Source of the DNA: Rhizobium sp. ARZ01
GTDB lineage: Bacteria > Pseudomonadota > Alphaproteobacteria > Rhizobiales > Rhizobiaceae
Reading direction: 5' to 3'
Length of the DNA: 64,000 bases
Assembly (NCBI RefSeq): GCF_014851675.1
Contig: NZ_JACVAE010000002.1
Coordinates: 248,001-312,000, forward strand
The notes under the pieces: model-generated
The model's input: only the letters and a program-made list of their open reading frames with translations
What the model was told of the DNA's origin: nothing
Database searches by the model: none
Made by a program: the position numbers and the translations under genes
Shown: piece by piece, positions 53,536-62,994 of the stretch
Layout: every line of letters begins with the position of its first letter
How positions within the stretch are numbered: the first letter of the stretch is position 1

Positions 53536-54693
53536 TCAGGCGTTGCCTTCGGGCTTGTCGCCCTCGGCGAGCAACTCCTGTGCGGCGATGGCGCCCTCCC
53601 CCTCCGGCCGCGCCTGTCGACGGCGCTGGGCCGGCGGACGCTTGCGGGTGATCCGCACCCGCTTGACGCGGCGAGGATCAGCATCGAGTACGTGGAACTC
53701 GAAGCCGGGCAAGGCCTGCAAGACTTCGCCGCGCACCGGGATACGGCCAAGCGAATTGAAGATGAGGCCACCAAGGGTATCGGCGTCCTCCAGTTGTTCC
53801 CGGATGTCGAAATCGTTGCCGATCGTCTCGGCCAGTTCCTCGAGTTCGGCGCGCGCGTCGGCAATGAAGACGTCGTCGGAGACAGGGGTGATCATCGCCT
53901 GGTCGTCGTCGTGCTCGTCCTCAATGTTACCGACGACCATCTCGACGATGTCTTCCAGCGAAGCGAGACCATCGGTTCCACCGTACTCGTCGATAACCAG
54001 CGCCATCTGCGTACGGGCTGCCTGCATGCGCCCCATCAGGTCGGAGGCGAGCATCGAGGGCGGCACGAAGAGCACCGGGCGGATGATGCCGGCCTCCAGC
54101 ACCGTCTTGCCCAGATCGACTCGGGCGAGATCGAACTGCGCCTTTGGTGCCTTGGCAGGCTTTTCGCCAGTTGCAGACGTAGCCGTTGCTGCGGCACCGT
54201 TCTTGGCTCCCACACGCCGCTTGTTGCGCGCCTGCTTCGTCACGTAAGCAAGAAGGTCGCGGATGTGGACCATGCCGCGCGGGTCGTCGAGGCTATCGCA
54301 ATAGACGGGCATGCGCGAATGCCCCGATTCCTCGAAGATCACCATCAGCTCGGCAATCGTAATGTCTTGCTCAACCGCCTCTATGTCGGCACGTGGCACC
54401 ATCACGTCTTCGACCCGGATCTCACGGAATCGCAGAATGTTGTGCAGCATCGCCCGTTCTTCGGGTGAAAAAGCTTCATTACCCGCTGGATCCGAGGTCT
54501 TCAGCGCCTCGGCGAGATCACGCCGTAACGTCGAAGCGTCTTGGTTGCGGAAAAAGCGCGTGGCGCGCGCCCAAAAGGATCGTGCCGGTCTCGCTTGAGG
54601 TTCCGGCTTGGGCGTACTGCCCCCGTCGTCCTGTTCCGAGGCGCCCGCCTCATTTTTCTCAGCCGTAAGCGGCTGTGTTCTTAAATCGCTCAT
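53536..54693 (-). CDS. CBS-domain CorC/HlyC-type protein
   Basis: A 385-residue cytoplasmic or membrane-associated protein with two CBS domains (about 95-245; VRVEDVMVPRADIEAV and SRMPVYCDSLDDPRGMVHIRDLL) and a CorC_HlyC transporter-associated domain (about 290-355; TLGGLIFNSLGRIPVRGE). An Ala/Lys-rich insertion of about 30 residues separates the CBS motifs. The family is linked to Mg/Co efflux control. It follows ybeY by 9 bases in operon order ybeY-corC-lnt. AACGATG precedes the start without a strong ribosome binding site. Confidence 0.88.
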   Translation of the reverse strand: MSDLRTQPLTAEKNEAGASEQDDGGSTPKPEPQARPARSFWARATRFFRNQDASTLRRDLAEALKTSDPAGNEAFSPEERAMLHNILRFREIRVEDVMVPRADIEAVEQDITIAELMVIFEESGHSRMPVYCDSLDDPRGMVHIRDLLAYVTKQARNKRRVGAKNGAAATATSATGEKPAKAPKAQFDLARVDLGKTVLEAGIIRPVLFVPPSMLASDLMGRMQAARTQMALVIDEYGGTDGLASLEDIVEMVVGNIEDEHDDDQAMITPVSDDVFIADARAELEELAETIGNDFDIREQLEDADTLGGLIFNSLGRIPVRGEVLQALPGFEFHVLDADPRRVKRVRITRKRPPAQRRRQARPEGEGAIAAQELLAEGDKPEGNA

Positions 54694-54702
54694 CGTTCCA
54701 AA

Positions 54703-55209
54703 CTATTGAACCGGGTCGTCCCCGTAGGGGTCAGATAGGCCAAGCTCGCCCAAAATGCGAGTCTCCAGCCCTTCCATTTCTTCGGCCTCGTCGGTTTCCA
54801 TATGATCATAACCGAAGAGGTGCAGAAATCCATGCACCAAAAGATGCGACAGATGCGCGTCGAAAGGCTTGCCCATTTCGGCCGCTTCGCGTTGCAAGGT
54901 CTCGTAAGCCAGGATGATGTCGCCGAGCATCGGGCCGGGCAGGTCGCCGGACTCGAGCGGAAAGGCCGGGAAGGACAGGACATTCGTCGGTTTGTCCTGT
55001 CCGCGCCATTCGGCGTTGATCGTCCGGATCGACGCGTCATCGGTAAACAGCAACGACAGTTCGGGTGGGGTGTCCGGAAATGGTTGCCCTTCTTCCCTGG
55101 CAAGATGGCGGGCAGCCGCGCCAAGCACGCGATCGCTCAAGGAAAGGAGCGCCTCTTCGTCGGGCCAGGGACCTTCCTCGACGCTGATCTGGATTTCGAT
55201 TTCACTCAT
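54703..55209 (-). CDS. ybeY: Endoribonuclease YbeY
   Basis: A 168-residue YbeY, needed for 16S rRNA 3' maturation and ribosome quality control. The zinc motif [11 protein letters not shown] is intact. The ATG at 55209 ([16 protein letters not shown]) gives normal length; upstream frame sequence has no similarity. It is 16 bases after phoH, the widespread phoH-ybeY-corC-lnt arrangement. Confidence 0.95.
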   Translation of the reverse strand: MSEIEIQISVEEGPWPDEEALLSLSDRVLGAAARHLAREEGQPFPDTPPELSLLFTDDASIRTINAEWRGQDKPTNVLSFPAFPLESGDLPGPMLGDIILAYETLQREAAEMGKPFDAHLSHLLVHGFLHLFGYDHMETDEAEEMEGLETRILGELGLSDPYGDDPVQ

Positions 55210-55225
55210 GGGGATTAGGACCGCC

Positions 55226-56281
55226 TCAGCGGTCCATATGCTCGCTTTCGTCCTGAACGGCATTCTGGCTTTCGTAGGCCCTGACGATCCGCGCCACCAT
55301 TGGATGGCGCACCACGTCGACGTCCTTGAAGCGGACCACCGACACGCCCTCGACCCCTTGAAGAATGTGCAGCGCCTCGACCAGGCCTGACTTCACGCCG
55401 CGCGGCAGGTCGATCTGACTCGGATCGCCGGTGACGATCATGCGACCGTTCTCGCCCAGACGCGTGAGGAACATCTTCATCTGCATCGAGGTGGTGTTCT
55501 GCGCTTCATCGAGGATGACGGCCGCATTCGCAAGCGTACGGCCACGCATAAAGGCCAGCGGAGCGATCTCGATGACGCCGGCCGTAATCGCCCGCTCCAC
55601 CTTGTCACCCGGCATCATGTCGTAGAGGGCATCATAGAGTGGCCGCAAATAGGGGTCGACCTTCTCCTTCATATCCCCCGGCAAGAAGCCGAGCCGCTCG
55701 CCGGCTTCCACGGCAGGGCGTGACAGGATAATCCGGTCGACGGCGCCACGCTCGAGAAGCTGGGCGGCGTAGGCGACGGCGAGGTAAGTTTTTCCCGTGC
55801 CCGCCGGCCCGACACCGAAGACGAGTTCGGAGCGCTCCATCGCACGGATGTAAGCGTCCTGCGTCGGCGTGCGGGCTGCGATCGTTTTCTTGCGGGTGGA
55901 AATCTGCGTCATGCTGAGCTTGGCCTTGCGCTCCATAGTCGGCAAGGAAAGCTGGTCGTCGGCTGCGACCGCCATGCGGATCGCGCCCTCGACGTCGGAA
56001 AGCTCCACCGAGCCGCCGCTCTGGAGCCGGCCGTAGAGATAGTCGAGCGCCCGGCGGGCCTGGTTGGTCGCCACCACGTCGCCGGTGATTACGACGGAGT
56101 TGCCGCGGGCCCGCGCGTCGACCTGCAGCCGCTGTTCCAGCAGCTTCAAGTTCTGATCGAACTGTCCGAAAAGCTCGCTTGCGTATCGATTGTTTTCGAA
56201 GGTTAGCACGAAGTGATTTGCGTCTGTCTCAGGCGGCTTCGACTGGCGCGGCGATGTCGTCATCAATTCGTGTCCGTTCAA
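55226..56281 (-). CDS. phoH: PhoH-like ATPase (probable TTG start)
   Basis: A 351-residue PhoH-family ATPase. The N-terminal KH-like part (about 15-110) precedes a PhoH domain with Walker [10 protein letters not shown], Walker [11 protein letters not shown] and sensor segment [13 protein letters not shown]. Family members are linked to RNA metabolism, and this copy is adjacent to ybeY. TTG at 56281 has AGGGAG about 9 bases upstream and yields the N-terminus [12 protein letters not shown]; the ATG at 56263 is an alternative. The longer frame to 56350 overlaps the miaB end and is rejected. Confidence 0.92.
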   Translation of the reverse strand: MNGHELMTTSPRQSKPPETDANHFVLTFENNRYASELFGQFDQNLKLLEQRLQVDARARGNSVVITGDVVATNQARRALDYLYGRLQSGGSVELSDVEGAIRMAVAADDQLSLPTMERKAKLSMTQISTRKKTIAARTPTQDAYIRAMERSELVFGVGPAGTGKTYLAVAYAAQLLERGAVDRIILSRPAVEAGERLGFLPGDMKEKVDPYLRPLYDALYDMMPGDKVERAITAGVIEIAPLAFMRGRTLANAAVILDEAQNTTSMQMKMFLTRLGENGRMIVTGDPSQIDLPRGVKSGLVEALHILQGVEGVSVVRFKDVDVVRHPMVARIVRAYESQNAVQDESEHMDR

Positions 56282-56309
56282 GCGGCAAGGCTCCCTAGCT
56301 GTCCGCCCG

Positions 56310-57710
56310 TCAACCAATCGCCTCGGCGAATAGGCTGTTCGGGCCGGCACCGGTGATTCGTACCCTTATAATGTCACCGATTTCGGAACCTTTTGCATCA
56401 ACATTAACAGGCTGCAGCCAGGGCGAGCGTCCGACGAGCTGGCCGGGCATCCGCCCCGGCTTCTCAAGCAGAAGATCGATATCCTTGCCGACGCAACCTG
56501 CGGCGAAGGCCGTCTGCTGTTCGAACAGCAGGGCCTGCAGTCTTTCTAAGCGTTCGGACTTTACACCTTCGGCAACATGTCCGTCCATCTCGGCGCCCGG
56601 CGTGCCGGGCCGGATCGAATACTTGAAGGAGAAGGCCTGCGCATAGCCGACCGTGCGCACGAGCGCCAGCGTCGCCTCGAAGTCCTCCTCTGTCTCGCCA
56701 GGGAAGCCGACGATGAAGTCGCCGGAAATGGCGAGATCCGGCTGAACGGCGCGGATGCGCTCGATCAGAGCGACATATTCCGCCGCGGTATGGCGACGGT
56801 TCATCGCCTTGAGAATGCGATCCGAGCCCGACTGCACCGGCAGATGCAGATAGGGCATGAGCTTCGGCAAATCGCGGTGAGCGGCGATCAACGCCTCGTC
56901 CATGTCGCGCGGATGGCTCGTCGTGTAGCGGATGCGGGCCAACCCCTCGATTGCGGAGAGCTGTGCGAGCAAGGCGCCGAGGCCCAGTTCGCCGCCATCA
57001 GGACCGGCACCGTGCCAGGCGTTGACGTTCTGGCCGAGCAGCGTGATCTCGCGAACACCGGCCTCGACCAGTCTCTCCGCCTCGGCGAGGATCTTGGCCA
57101 TCGGGCGGGAGACCTCGGAGCCGCGCGTATAGGGCACCACGCAGAAAGTGCAGAACTTGTCGCACCCCTCCTGCACCGTCAGGAACGCCGTGACGCCGCG
57201 CGCGCGGGTCTGCGCCTTCTGCGGCGCCGGAAGATGGTCGAACTTGTCCTCGATCGCATAGTCGGTCTCGACCACGCGTTCACCCATTTTGGCGCGCTTC
57301 AGCGCTTCGGGCAGGCGATGATAGGTCTGCGGGCCGATGACGAGGTCAACCGCCGGGGCGCGGCGCAGGATCTCGTCCCCCTCGGCCTGGGCGACGCAGC
57401 CGGTGACGCCGATGACGAGTTCGCGGCCTTCCTTGGCGCGCGCCTTCTTCATGTCGCGCAGGCGGCCCAGCTGCGAATAGACCTTTTCCGCCGCCTTCTC
57501 GCGGATGTGGCAGGTGTTGAGGAGCACCAGGTCGGCGTCCTCGAGCGTGGTCGTCGCCTCGTAGCCGTCCTTCGACAGCGCATCCGTCATGCGTTCACTG
57601 TCGTAGACGTTCATCTGGCAGCCATAGGTCTTCACGAACACCTTGCGGGTGTTGGCGATTGCTGGCGCCTGCTGCTCGGCCGCCTCGGTTGCGGAAATCT
57701 GGTCGGTCAT
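56310..57710 (-). CDS. miaB: tRNA-2-methylthio-N6-isopentenyladenosine synthase
   Basis: A 466-residue radical-SAM methylthiotransferase modifying A37 in tRNAs. The N-terminal domain has the first Fe-S cysteines C31, C67 and C105 ([30 protein letters not shown]). The radical-SAM cysteines are C183, C187 and C190 in [10 protein letters not shown]. The TRAM domain is at about 400-463. Length is normal. It lies between plsC/olsA and phoH on one strand. Confidence 0.96.
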   Translation of the reverse strand: MTDQISATEAAEQQAPAIANTRKVFVKTYGCQMNVYDSERMTDALSKDGYEATTTLEDADLVLLNTCHIREKAAEKVYSQLGRLRDMKKARAKEGRELVIGVTGCVAQAEGDEILRRAPAVDLVIGPQTYHRLPEALKRAKMGERVVETDYAIEDKFDHLPAPQKAQTRARGVTAFLTVQEGCDKFCTFCVVPYTRGSEVSRPMAKILAEAERLVEAGVREITLLGQNVNAWHGAGPDGGELGLGALLAQLSAIEGLARIRYTTSHPRDMDEALIAAHRDLPKLMPYLHLPVQSGSDRILKAMNRRHTAAEYVALIERIRAVQPDLAISGDFIVGFPGETEEDFEATLALVRTVGYAQAFSFKYSIRPGTPGAEMDGHVAEGVKSERLERLQALLFEQQTAFAAGCVGKDIDLLLEKPGRMPGQLVGRSPWLQPVNVDAKGSEIGDIIRVRITGAGPNSLFAEAIG

Positions 57711-57751
57711 GGCGGCTCTTTAGTCGAAATGGCCCGGAAAATGAAGCCCTT

Positions 57752-58540
57752 TCACCGCCCGCGCAGGCGATCGCCGAGCATCTTGCGGATTCGCGCCTCC
57801 ACCGCGCGGCTGACGACCTTGCGGTTGCTCGACGGGCCGTAGGCGATCATCTCGCCGAAATCGACATCCACGTCGAGCGCGCCCTCCTTCAGGATACCCA
57901 TAAGGTGCGGCATCATCTCGATGTCACCGGGCCAGGCGGCGATCGGGCGATGGTAGCGCCCCATCGCCATGCCATGGACGCCGGTATAGGCAATCGAGAC
58001 CGGCTGGATGAACACCGTGCTATCAGGTGCCGCAGATGCGGCGGTGGCGGCGGCACCGAACAAGGAGGTCTTGATCTCCAGCAGCCGGTTGCCGTCGGAG
58101 GTCGTCCCTTCCGGAAACAGGACGACGATTTCGCCGTCGGCAAGACGCCTCCCGATCTCGTTGACCTGCTCGCCGGTCTTTCGCTTCTCCTCGCGCACCA
58201 CAAAGATGGAAGCCTGCAGGCGGGCGAGGAGACCGAAGACCGGCCAATCCCGCACCTCCGACTTGGCGATGTAGACGACGTCGGCGATCGCGCCAAGCAC
58301 GAGGATGTCTTTCCAGGAAGCGTGGTTGGCGGCCAGCATCAGTGGTCGGCGCTTTTCCAATGTTCCGTGGACGCGCACGTGCAGGCCGATCATCCGGCAG
58401 GCCATACGGTGCCACAGCCGGGGGATGCGACGCCGGAGCGTCCAGTCGAAATGGAGCGAAACGAGCTGGACCGGCAGCAGCACCAGCGTTGCGGCCAGAA
58501 GACAGGAGAGGGAAAGAGCGATGCGGAGCCAGGAGATCAA
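57752..58540 (-). CDS. 1-acyl-glycerol-3-phosphate acyltransferase family (OlsA-like, TTG start)
   Basis: A 262-residue membrane-associated acyltransferase. An N-terminal hydrophobic helix (3-24) is followed by the PlsC domain with NHASWKD (NHX4D motif) and FPEGTTSDGN. In rhizobia this position, next to miaB and a fur-type gene, is held by OlsA, which makes ornithine lipid; true PlsC activity is the alternative. The start is TTG at 58540 with AGGA about 7 bases upstream; no earlier ATG or GTG fits and the next ATG would remove the membrane helix. The gene symbol is withheld because the substrate is not visible. Confidence 0.85.
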   Translation of the reverse strand: MISWLRIALSLSCLLAATLVLLPVQLVSLHFDWTLRRRIPRLWHRMACRMIGLHVRVHGTLEKRRPLMLAANHASWKDILVLGAIADVVYIAKSEVRDWPVFGLLARLQASIFVVREEKRKTGEQVNEIGRRLADGEIVVLFPEGTTSDGNRLLEIKTSLFGAAATAASAAPDSTVFIQPVSIAYTGVHGMAMGRYHRPIAAWPGDIEMMPHLMGILKEGALDVDVDFGEMIAYGPSSNRKVVSRAVEARIRKMLGDRLRGR

Positions 58541-58581
58541 GCAGGTCCTGCAAGCAGGCGGGCACGCCTCGGCCGACCGCC

Positions 58582-59010
58582 TTACTCGCCCTCCTTCTTC
58601 AGCGGCACGCCATAGAGTTCCAGCCGGTGGTCAACGAGCTTGAAGCCATGCTCGCGCGCGATCCTTTCCTGCAGCGCCTCGATCTCCGAAGAATGGAACT
58701 CGATCACCCTGCCGCTCTTCAGATCGATCAGGTGGTCATGGTGTTCCTCGGGAACCGTTTCGTAGCGCGAACGCCCGTCGCGGAAGTCATGGCGCTCGAT
58801 GATGCCGGCGTCCTCGAACAGCTTCACGGTGCGGTAGACCGTGGAGATCGAAATGCCCGGGTCGACATCGGACGAGCGGCGATAGAGTTCCTCAACGTCG
58901 GGGTGGTCGGCCGAGTTCTCCAGCACCCGGGCAATGACGCGGCGCTGCTCGGTCATGCGCATGCCGCGCTCGACGCAAAGCTCTTCCAGCGTTTTCCCCA
59001 ATTCCGTCAT
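58582..59010 (-). CDS. fur: Fur-family metalloregulator (Mur/Fur-like)
   Basis: A 142-residue Fur-family regulator. DNA-binding winged helix is at about 15-85 (RMTEQRRVIARVLE, then ISISTVYRTVKLFEDAGII), and the metal region has PEEHHDHLIDLKSG and E/H ligands. No C-terminal CxxC structural zinc site is present, as in rhizobial Fur proteins that act as manganese-responsive Mur. No heme motif of Irr is seen. It lies between plsC/olsA and rimI. Metal specificity is inferred. Confidence 0.9.
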   Translation of the reverse strand: MTELGKTLEELCVERGMRMTEQRRVIARVLENSADHPDVEELYRRSSDVDPGISISTVYRTVKLFEDAGIIERHDFRDGRSRYETVPEEHHDHLIDLKSGRVIEFHSSEIEALQERIAREHGFKLVDHRLELYGVPLKKEGE

Positions 59011-59078
59011 TTCGTCCAGTTTCCCTTTGCAAGCACGCCCGGATAGGCGTTGGAACGCTGCATCCTGTCACAAGGGGA

Positions 59079-59573
59079 CTAGCGAAGAACGCGCCGCATG
59101 ACAAGCGCCGTGGACCGTCCGCCGGCCCCTTCGTAATAGGCTTTTCGTTCACCGACCTTGGCAAAGCCGAGCTTGTCGTAGAGCTTGAGAGCGGCAATGT
59201 TGCCCTCATCCACTTCGAGAAAGATCTCGTCTGCGCCGCGCATGCGCGCCTCACGCAGCGCCGCCTGCATGAGGCGCCATCCAAGGCCGCCCCGCTCGAA
59301 ACGTGCATCAACGCCAATCGTCAGGATTTCGGCCTCGCCCGCCGTCGCTCGCGCCAGCACGAAACCGCCGGCAGGGCGGCCCGTCAGGGCGTTCACCTGC
59401 CAGGCGACGAAGCCGAACACCGTGTCCTGGGCGAGCAGCGAATGGAATTCGCCATCGCTCCAGGCGCGGGCGAAACGCGCCTTGTGCAGGCTTGCCGCCA
59501 CACCGCGATCGCCCGCCTCGATTGGGAAGATTTCGAACTCGGGTTTGCGAATGAAATAGTCAGTCAACGCCAC
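59079..59573 (-). CDS. rimI: Ribosomal-protein-alanine N-acetyltransferase
   Basis: A 164-residue GNAT acetyltransferase matching RimI, which acetylates the N-terminus of S18. The acetyl-CoA loop is GLGWRLMQAALREA, with EVDEGNIAALKLYDKLGFAKVGERKAYY downstream. Its start follows the tsaB stop by a few bases, the common tsaB-rimI pair. Confidence 0.93.
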   Translation of the reverse strand: MALTDYFIRKPEFEIFPIEAGDRGVAASLHKARFARAWSDGEFHSLLAQDTVFGFVAWQVNALTGRPAGGFVLARATAGEAEILTIGVDARFERGGLGWRLMQAALREARMRGADEIFLEVDEGNIAALKLYDKLGFAKVGERKAYYEGAGGRSTALVMRRVLR

Positions 59574-59578
59574 GGCAA

Positions 59579-60238
59579 TCAGGCCCTCGCTATGGCAAAA
59601 CCGGCCTGGGGCTTGGCGTCCGGGCCGCGGAGATAGAGTGGCTTCGGCCGGTCGGCCGCAGGATCGGCAAGCGCGCCGAGACGCGCGACCACTTCGATGG
59701 AAAGTCCGTCGACCAGACTGGCCGGCTCGCCACCGGAAAGCAACGGCGCAGCCGAACCGACGACGGTGCCGCCGGCAAGCGCGGCTGCGGCCTTGGCGTC
59801 ATCAAGAGAAAGAACGGCTGCCTCGCTGGCGGGCAGACCATCCGACGAAAAGGCCTGGCAATAGGCTTCACCGCGTTTGGCATCCATCGCGACGAATACC
59901 GGCGCGCCCGGATGATCGCGCAGATGCTGGCTGGCAAGGACTGCAAGCGTCGTGATGCCGACGGAGGGTATGCCGAGCGCCAGCGACAGGCCGCGCGTTG
60001 CCGCGACGCCGACGCGAATGCCGGTAAAAGAGCCTGGACCGATCGTGACGGCGATCCGCTCGATCTGCAGCAGGTCGACGCCAGCGTTTGCAAGCGCTTG
60101 ATCGGTAAAGTCCATGAGGCGCTCGGCATGGCCGCGGCCTATTTCCTCGCCGCCAATGCCGAGCGTCCTGTCTGCATCGCTATCGTAGATGGCCACATAG
60201 CAGCCGCTGCCGGATGTATCGATTGCCAGCAGGATCAT
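59579..60238 (-). CDS. tsaB: tRNA threonylcarbamoyladenosine biosynthesis protein TsaB
   Basis: A 219-residue TsaB, partner of TsaD and TsaE in t6A37 synthesis. The ASKHA-type start (LLAIDTSGSGCYVAI) and VTIGPGSFTGIRVGVAATRGL are diagnostic. The ATG at 60238 is preferred; a GTG at 60247 lies inside a hairpin. The ribosome binding region GGGTG is in the 3' arm of a 7-bp stem (60243-60263) that could limit translation. Confidence 0.93.
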   Translation of the reverse strand: MILLAIDTSGSGCYVAIYDSDADRTLGIGGEEIGRGHAERLMDFTDQALANAGVDLLQIERIAVTIGPGSFTGIRVGVAATRGLSLALGIPSVGITTLAVLASQHLRDHPGAPVFVAMDAKRGEAYCQAFSSDGLPASEAAVLSLDDAKAAAALAGGTVVGSAAPLLSGGEPASLVDGLSIEVVARLGALADPAADRPKPLYLRGPDAKPQAGFAIARA

Positions 60239-60242
60239 TGGT

Positions 60243-60263
60243 GGCACCCATGCAGCGGGTGCC
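60243..60263 (-). other. Hairpin over the tsaB translation start region
   Basis: GGCACCC and GGGTGCC (60243-60249 and 60257-60263) pair perfectly around a 7-base loop. No T-run follows, and GGGTGCC is the likely Shine-Dalgarno region of tsaB. Confidence 0.45.
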
Positions 60264-60268
60264 GAAAA

Positions 60269-60838
60269 TCACATGACAGCTTCAACTTCCTGCACTTCCG
60301 GTACGAAATGGTGCAACAGCTTCTGCACACCGTGCTTCAGCGTGGCTGTGGACGACGGGCAGCCTGAGCAGGCGCCCTTCATGTTGAGATAGACGCGGCC
60401 GTCGCGATAACCCTTGAATGTGATATCGCCGCCATCCTGCGCAACCGCCGGACGGACGCGGGTAGCAAGCAGTTCCTTGATCGTCGCGACGATTGCCTCG
60501 TCGCCTTCGTCGTAGAACTCGCCTTCCTCGTTCTCCTCGCTTGCCAACGCGCCACCGGCAAGAACCGGCTGCCCGGACATGAAGTGCTCCATGATCGTGC
60601 CGAGGATTGCCGGCTTCAGATGCTGCCAGTCCGCGTTGTCCTTGGTGACCGTGATGAAGTCATAGCCGAAGAAAACACCGGTGACGCCGGGCACGGCGAA
60701 GAGGCGGGCGGCAAGCGGCGATGCTGTCGCCGCATCCGTCTCGTCGCGAAACTCGGCCGTACCCTGCTCCAACACGACCTTGCCGGGCAGGAACTTCAGG
60801 GTCGCCGGGTTCGGCGTGGTTTCAGTCTGGATGAACAT
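60269..60838 (-). CDS. NfuA-like Fe-S scaffold protein
   Basis: A 189-residue protein with an N-terminal Nfu_N domain (about 1-90, MFIQTETTPNPATLKFLPG) and a C-terminal NifU-like domain (about 112-189) with CSGC (C157, C160) that binds a 4Fe-4S cluster at a dimer interface. It likely delivers clusters to target proteins. The Glu-rich linker (100-114) separates the domains. It is upstream of tsaB and downstream of usp on one strand. Confidence 0.93.
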   Translation of the reverse strand: MFIQTETTPNPATLKFLPGKVVLEQGTAEFRDETDAATASPLAARLFAVPGVTGVFFGYDFITVTKDNADWQHLKPAILGTIMEHFMSGQPVLAGGALASEENEEGEFYDEGDEAIVATIKELLATRVRPAVAQDGGDITFKGYRDGRVYLNMKGACSGCPSSTATLKHGVQKLLHHFVPEVQEVEAVM

Positions 60839-60970
60839 CGTCTCGTCTCCGTACTGCCAGGCTTCGGGCCCGCGGCAAACTGTTTAGAACCATTCAAAAG
60901 AAAAATAGACTTTTCCGACCGCCGCATCAAGGGACCAGCAATCAATCCTTCTCTGATTGTCGCGAGCCGA

Positions 60971-61462
60971 TCAGCTCAGCGCATCGAGCTCCTCGTCCGT
61001 CAACTCCTGCGGTATGACTGTCACCGGAATCGGAAAGGCGGCACTGCGGCCGGCGAGCGACGAGACGAGCGGCCCCGGGCCTTCCTTCGCCGAGCCTGCC
61101 GCCAGCACTAAGATAGCGATGTCCTGATCTTCTTCGATCTGGGCGTTGATCTGCTCGGAGGCGTTTCCTTCGCGGATCACCGTTTCCGGTTCGATACCGA
61201 GCGTCTCGCGCAGCGACTGGGCGACCTTTGCAAGAATTGCCTCGGCTTCCTCGCGCGCCTCGGCCCGCATGATTTCCTCAACGCCGAGCCATTCACGAAA
61301 GTCGCCGGCGGGTATCACATAGAGCAGCACCACCGCGCCGCTGGAGTTCTTCGCCCGCGCCGCGGCGTAATGGGTAGCACGCTGACACTCGGGCGTTTCG
61401 TCGACGATCGCCAGAAACTTCCGGCGATGGCCTTCCAGGCGTGAAAGTCGTCGCGATACCAT
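60971..61462 (-). CDS. Universal stress protein family
   Basis: A 163-residue UspA-fold protein. FLAIVDETPECQRATHYAAARA begins the nucleotide-binding fold, and the C-terminal LVLAAGSAKEGPGPLVSSL replaces the usual GxxGxxxxxxGS ATP motif with a modified form. ATP binding is therefore uncertain. The ATG at 61462 is preceded by AAGG; the frame reaching 61528 is not supported. It is next to trpS, as in other rhizobia. Confidence 0.85.
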   Translation of the reverse strand: MVSRRLSRLEGHRRKFLAIVDETPECQRATHYAAARAKNSSGAVVLLYVIPAGDFREWLGVEEIMRAEAREEAEAILAKVAQSLRETLGIEPETVIREGNASEQINAQIEEDQDIAILVLAAGSAKEGPGPLVSSLAGRSAAFPIPVTVIPQELTDEELDALS

Positions 61463-61599
61463 TGTGCATTCACCTTCCGGCCGATTCCATTTGAGCTTAT
61501 ACCAAATCGCTGCGATGGGAATTGGCAAGCGTCAACGTCGTGCAGCCATCCTGACTTACTAACCCCTCACGCAATCCTTTGGGACGGCATCAGAGGGCC

Positions 61600-61630
61600 A
61601 TACCCCTCCCTCGGAAGAGAAAGGGGTATG
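61600..61630 (-). terminator. Hairpin after trpS
   Basis: CATACCCCT (61600-61608) and AGGGGTATG (61622-61630) are perfect 9-base arms with a 13-base loop, just after the trpS stop. There is no T-run, so termination is weak or the hairpin protects the 3' end. Confidence 0.4.
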
Positions 61631-61638
61631 CTGTGTTC

Positions 61639-62703
61639 TCAGCGCAAGAAGCCGATAATATCGGCCACTTCGCCCATCGTTTTCTCGGCCCGCTCCCGCG
61701 CACGCTCGCCGCCCTTGCGCAGGATGGCGTCGATGTGGCTGGTGTCCGTCATCAGGCGGCGCATTTCGTCGTTGATCGGCGAAAGCACGTTGACGGCGAG
61801 ATCGACCAACGCAGGCTTGAAGGCGGAAAACTGCTGGCCGCCGAACTGGGCAAGCACATTAGCCTTCGACGTGTCGGCGAGTGCGGCATAGATGCCGACG
61901 AGATTCTCCGCCTCGGGCCGCCCCTTCAGCCCATCAACCTCGCTCGGCAATGCGTCCGGGTCGGTCTTGGCCTTGCGGATCTTCTTCGAGATCGTATCGG
62001 CATCATCCATCAGGTTGATGCGCGACAGGTCGGACGGGTCGGACTTCGACATTTTCTTCGTGCCGTCGCGCAAGGACATGACGCGTGGCGCCGGCCCCTC
62101 GATCATCGGCTCGACCATCGGGAAATAGGCATGCACCGGCTCTTCCCCGACCACGATGTCGACACCAGTACCGGTGCGGCGGATCTTATCCTTGAAGTCC
62201 AGATTGAACTTCATGGCGATGTCGCGCGCGAGCTCAAGATGCTGTTTCTGGTCGTCTCCGACCGGTACGTGGGTGGCGCGATAAACGAGGATGTCGGCTG
62301 CCATCAGGCTCGGATAGGCCAGCAGTCCCAGCGAAGCATTCTCGCGGTCCTTGCCGGCCTTGTCCTTGAACTGGGTCATGCGGTTCATCCAGCCGATGCG
62401 GGCGACGCAGTTAAAAACCCAGGCGAGCTCGGCGTGGTGCGGTACGGCCGACTGATTGAAAACAATATGCTTTTCCGGATCGATGCCGGACGCGATGAAC
62501 GCCGCCGCGATTGAGCGGATCTGGCCGGGCAGGTCCTCGTGGACGAGCTGCGCAGTGATCGAGTGCAGGTCGACGACGCAATAGATGCAGTCGTTGTTTT
62601 CCTGCAATGCCACGAACTTGCGAATCGCGCCGAGGTAGTTTCCGAGATGGAGGTTGCCCGTCGGCTGGACGCCGGAAAAGACGAGCGGCTTGAAAGCGGT
62701 CAT
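61639..62703 (-). CDS. trpS: Tryptophanyl-tRNA synthetase
   Basis: A 354-residue class I aminoacyl-tRNA synthetase. The HIGH-type motif is [13 protein letters not shown] (14-26), and KMSKS is in [10 protein letters not shown]. Length and the N-terminal GVQPTG segment are normal for bacterial TrpRS. It lies downstream of murJ (opposite side of an intervening plus-strand gene) in the order typical of Rhizobiaceae. Confidence 0.96.
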   Translation of the reverse strand: MTAFKPLVFSGVQPTGNLHLGNYLGAIRKFVALQENNDCIYCVVDLHSITAQLVHEDLPGQIRSIAAAFIASGIDPEKHIVFNQSAVPHHAELAWVFNCVARIGWMNRMTQFKDKAGKDRENASLGLLAYPSLMAADILVYRATHVPVGDDQKQHLELARDIAMKFNLDFKDKIRRTGTGVDIVVGEEPVHAYFPMVEPMIEGPAPRVMSLRDGTKKMSKSDPSDLSRINLMDDADTISKKIRKAKTDPDALPSEVDGLKGRPEAENLVGIYAALADTSKANVLAQFGGQQFSAFKPALVDLAVNVLSPINDEMRRLMTDTSHIDAILRKGGERARERAEKTMGEVADIIGFLR

Positions 62704-62994
62704 ATTGTCCTCGTGAGGCTGGTGGAGGGCCCAAGCAGCGGCTGCTGCAACTGGTTTACGCGGCGCTTATGCACGGCAGGGAAATCACAATCAAGGGGCG
62801 ATGCCGGGTGTGAGCAAGGGGCAGCGCGTGTAACCGGGCAAACCTGCCATCTGCGCCCACCCCTACACCATAAGTATTATCTAATATTAGCAATTTTATC
62901 CGCACAAAAGCCATTTTCCGGATTTCAATTCTCGTTGGGGCAGAAGGGGACCCCGCTCAGCACGTCTGACGGGCAAAAATAAGGGAGAGGTATC

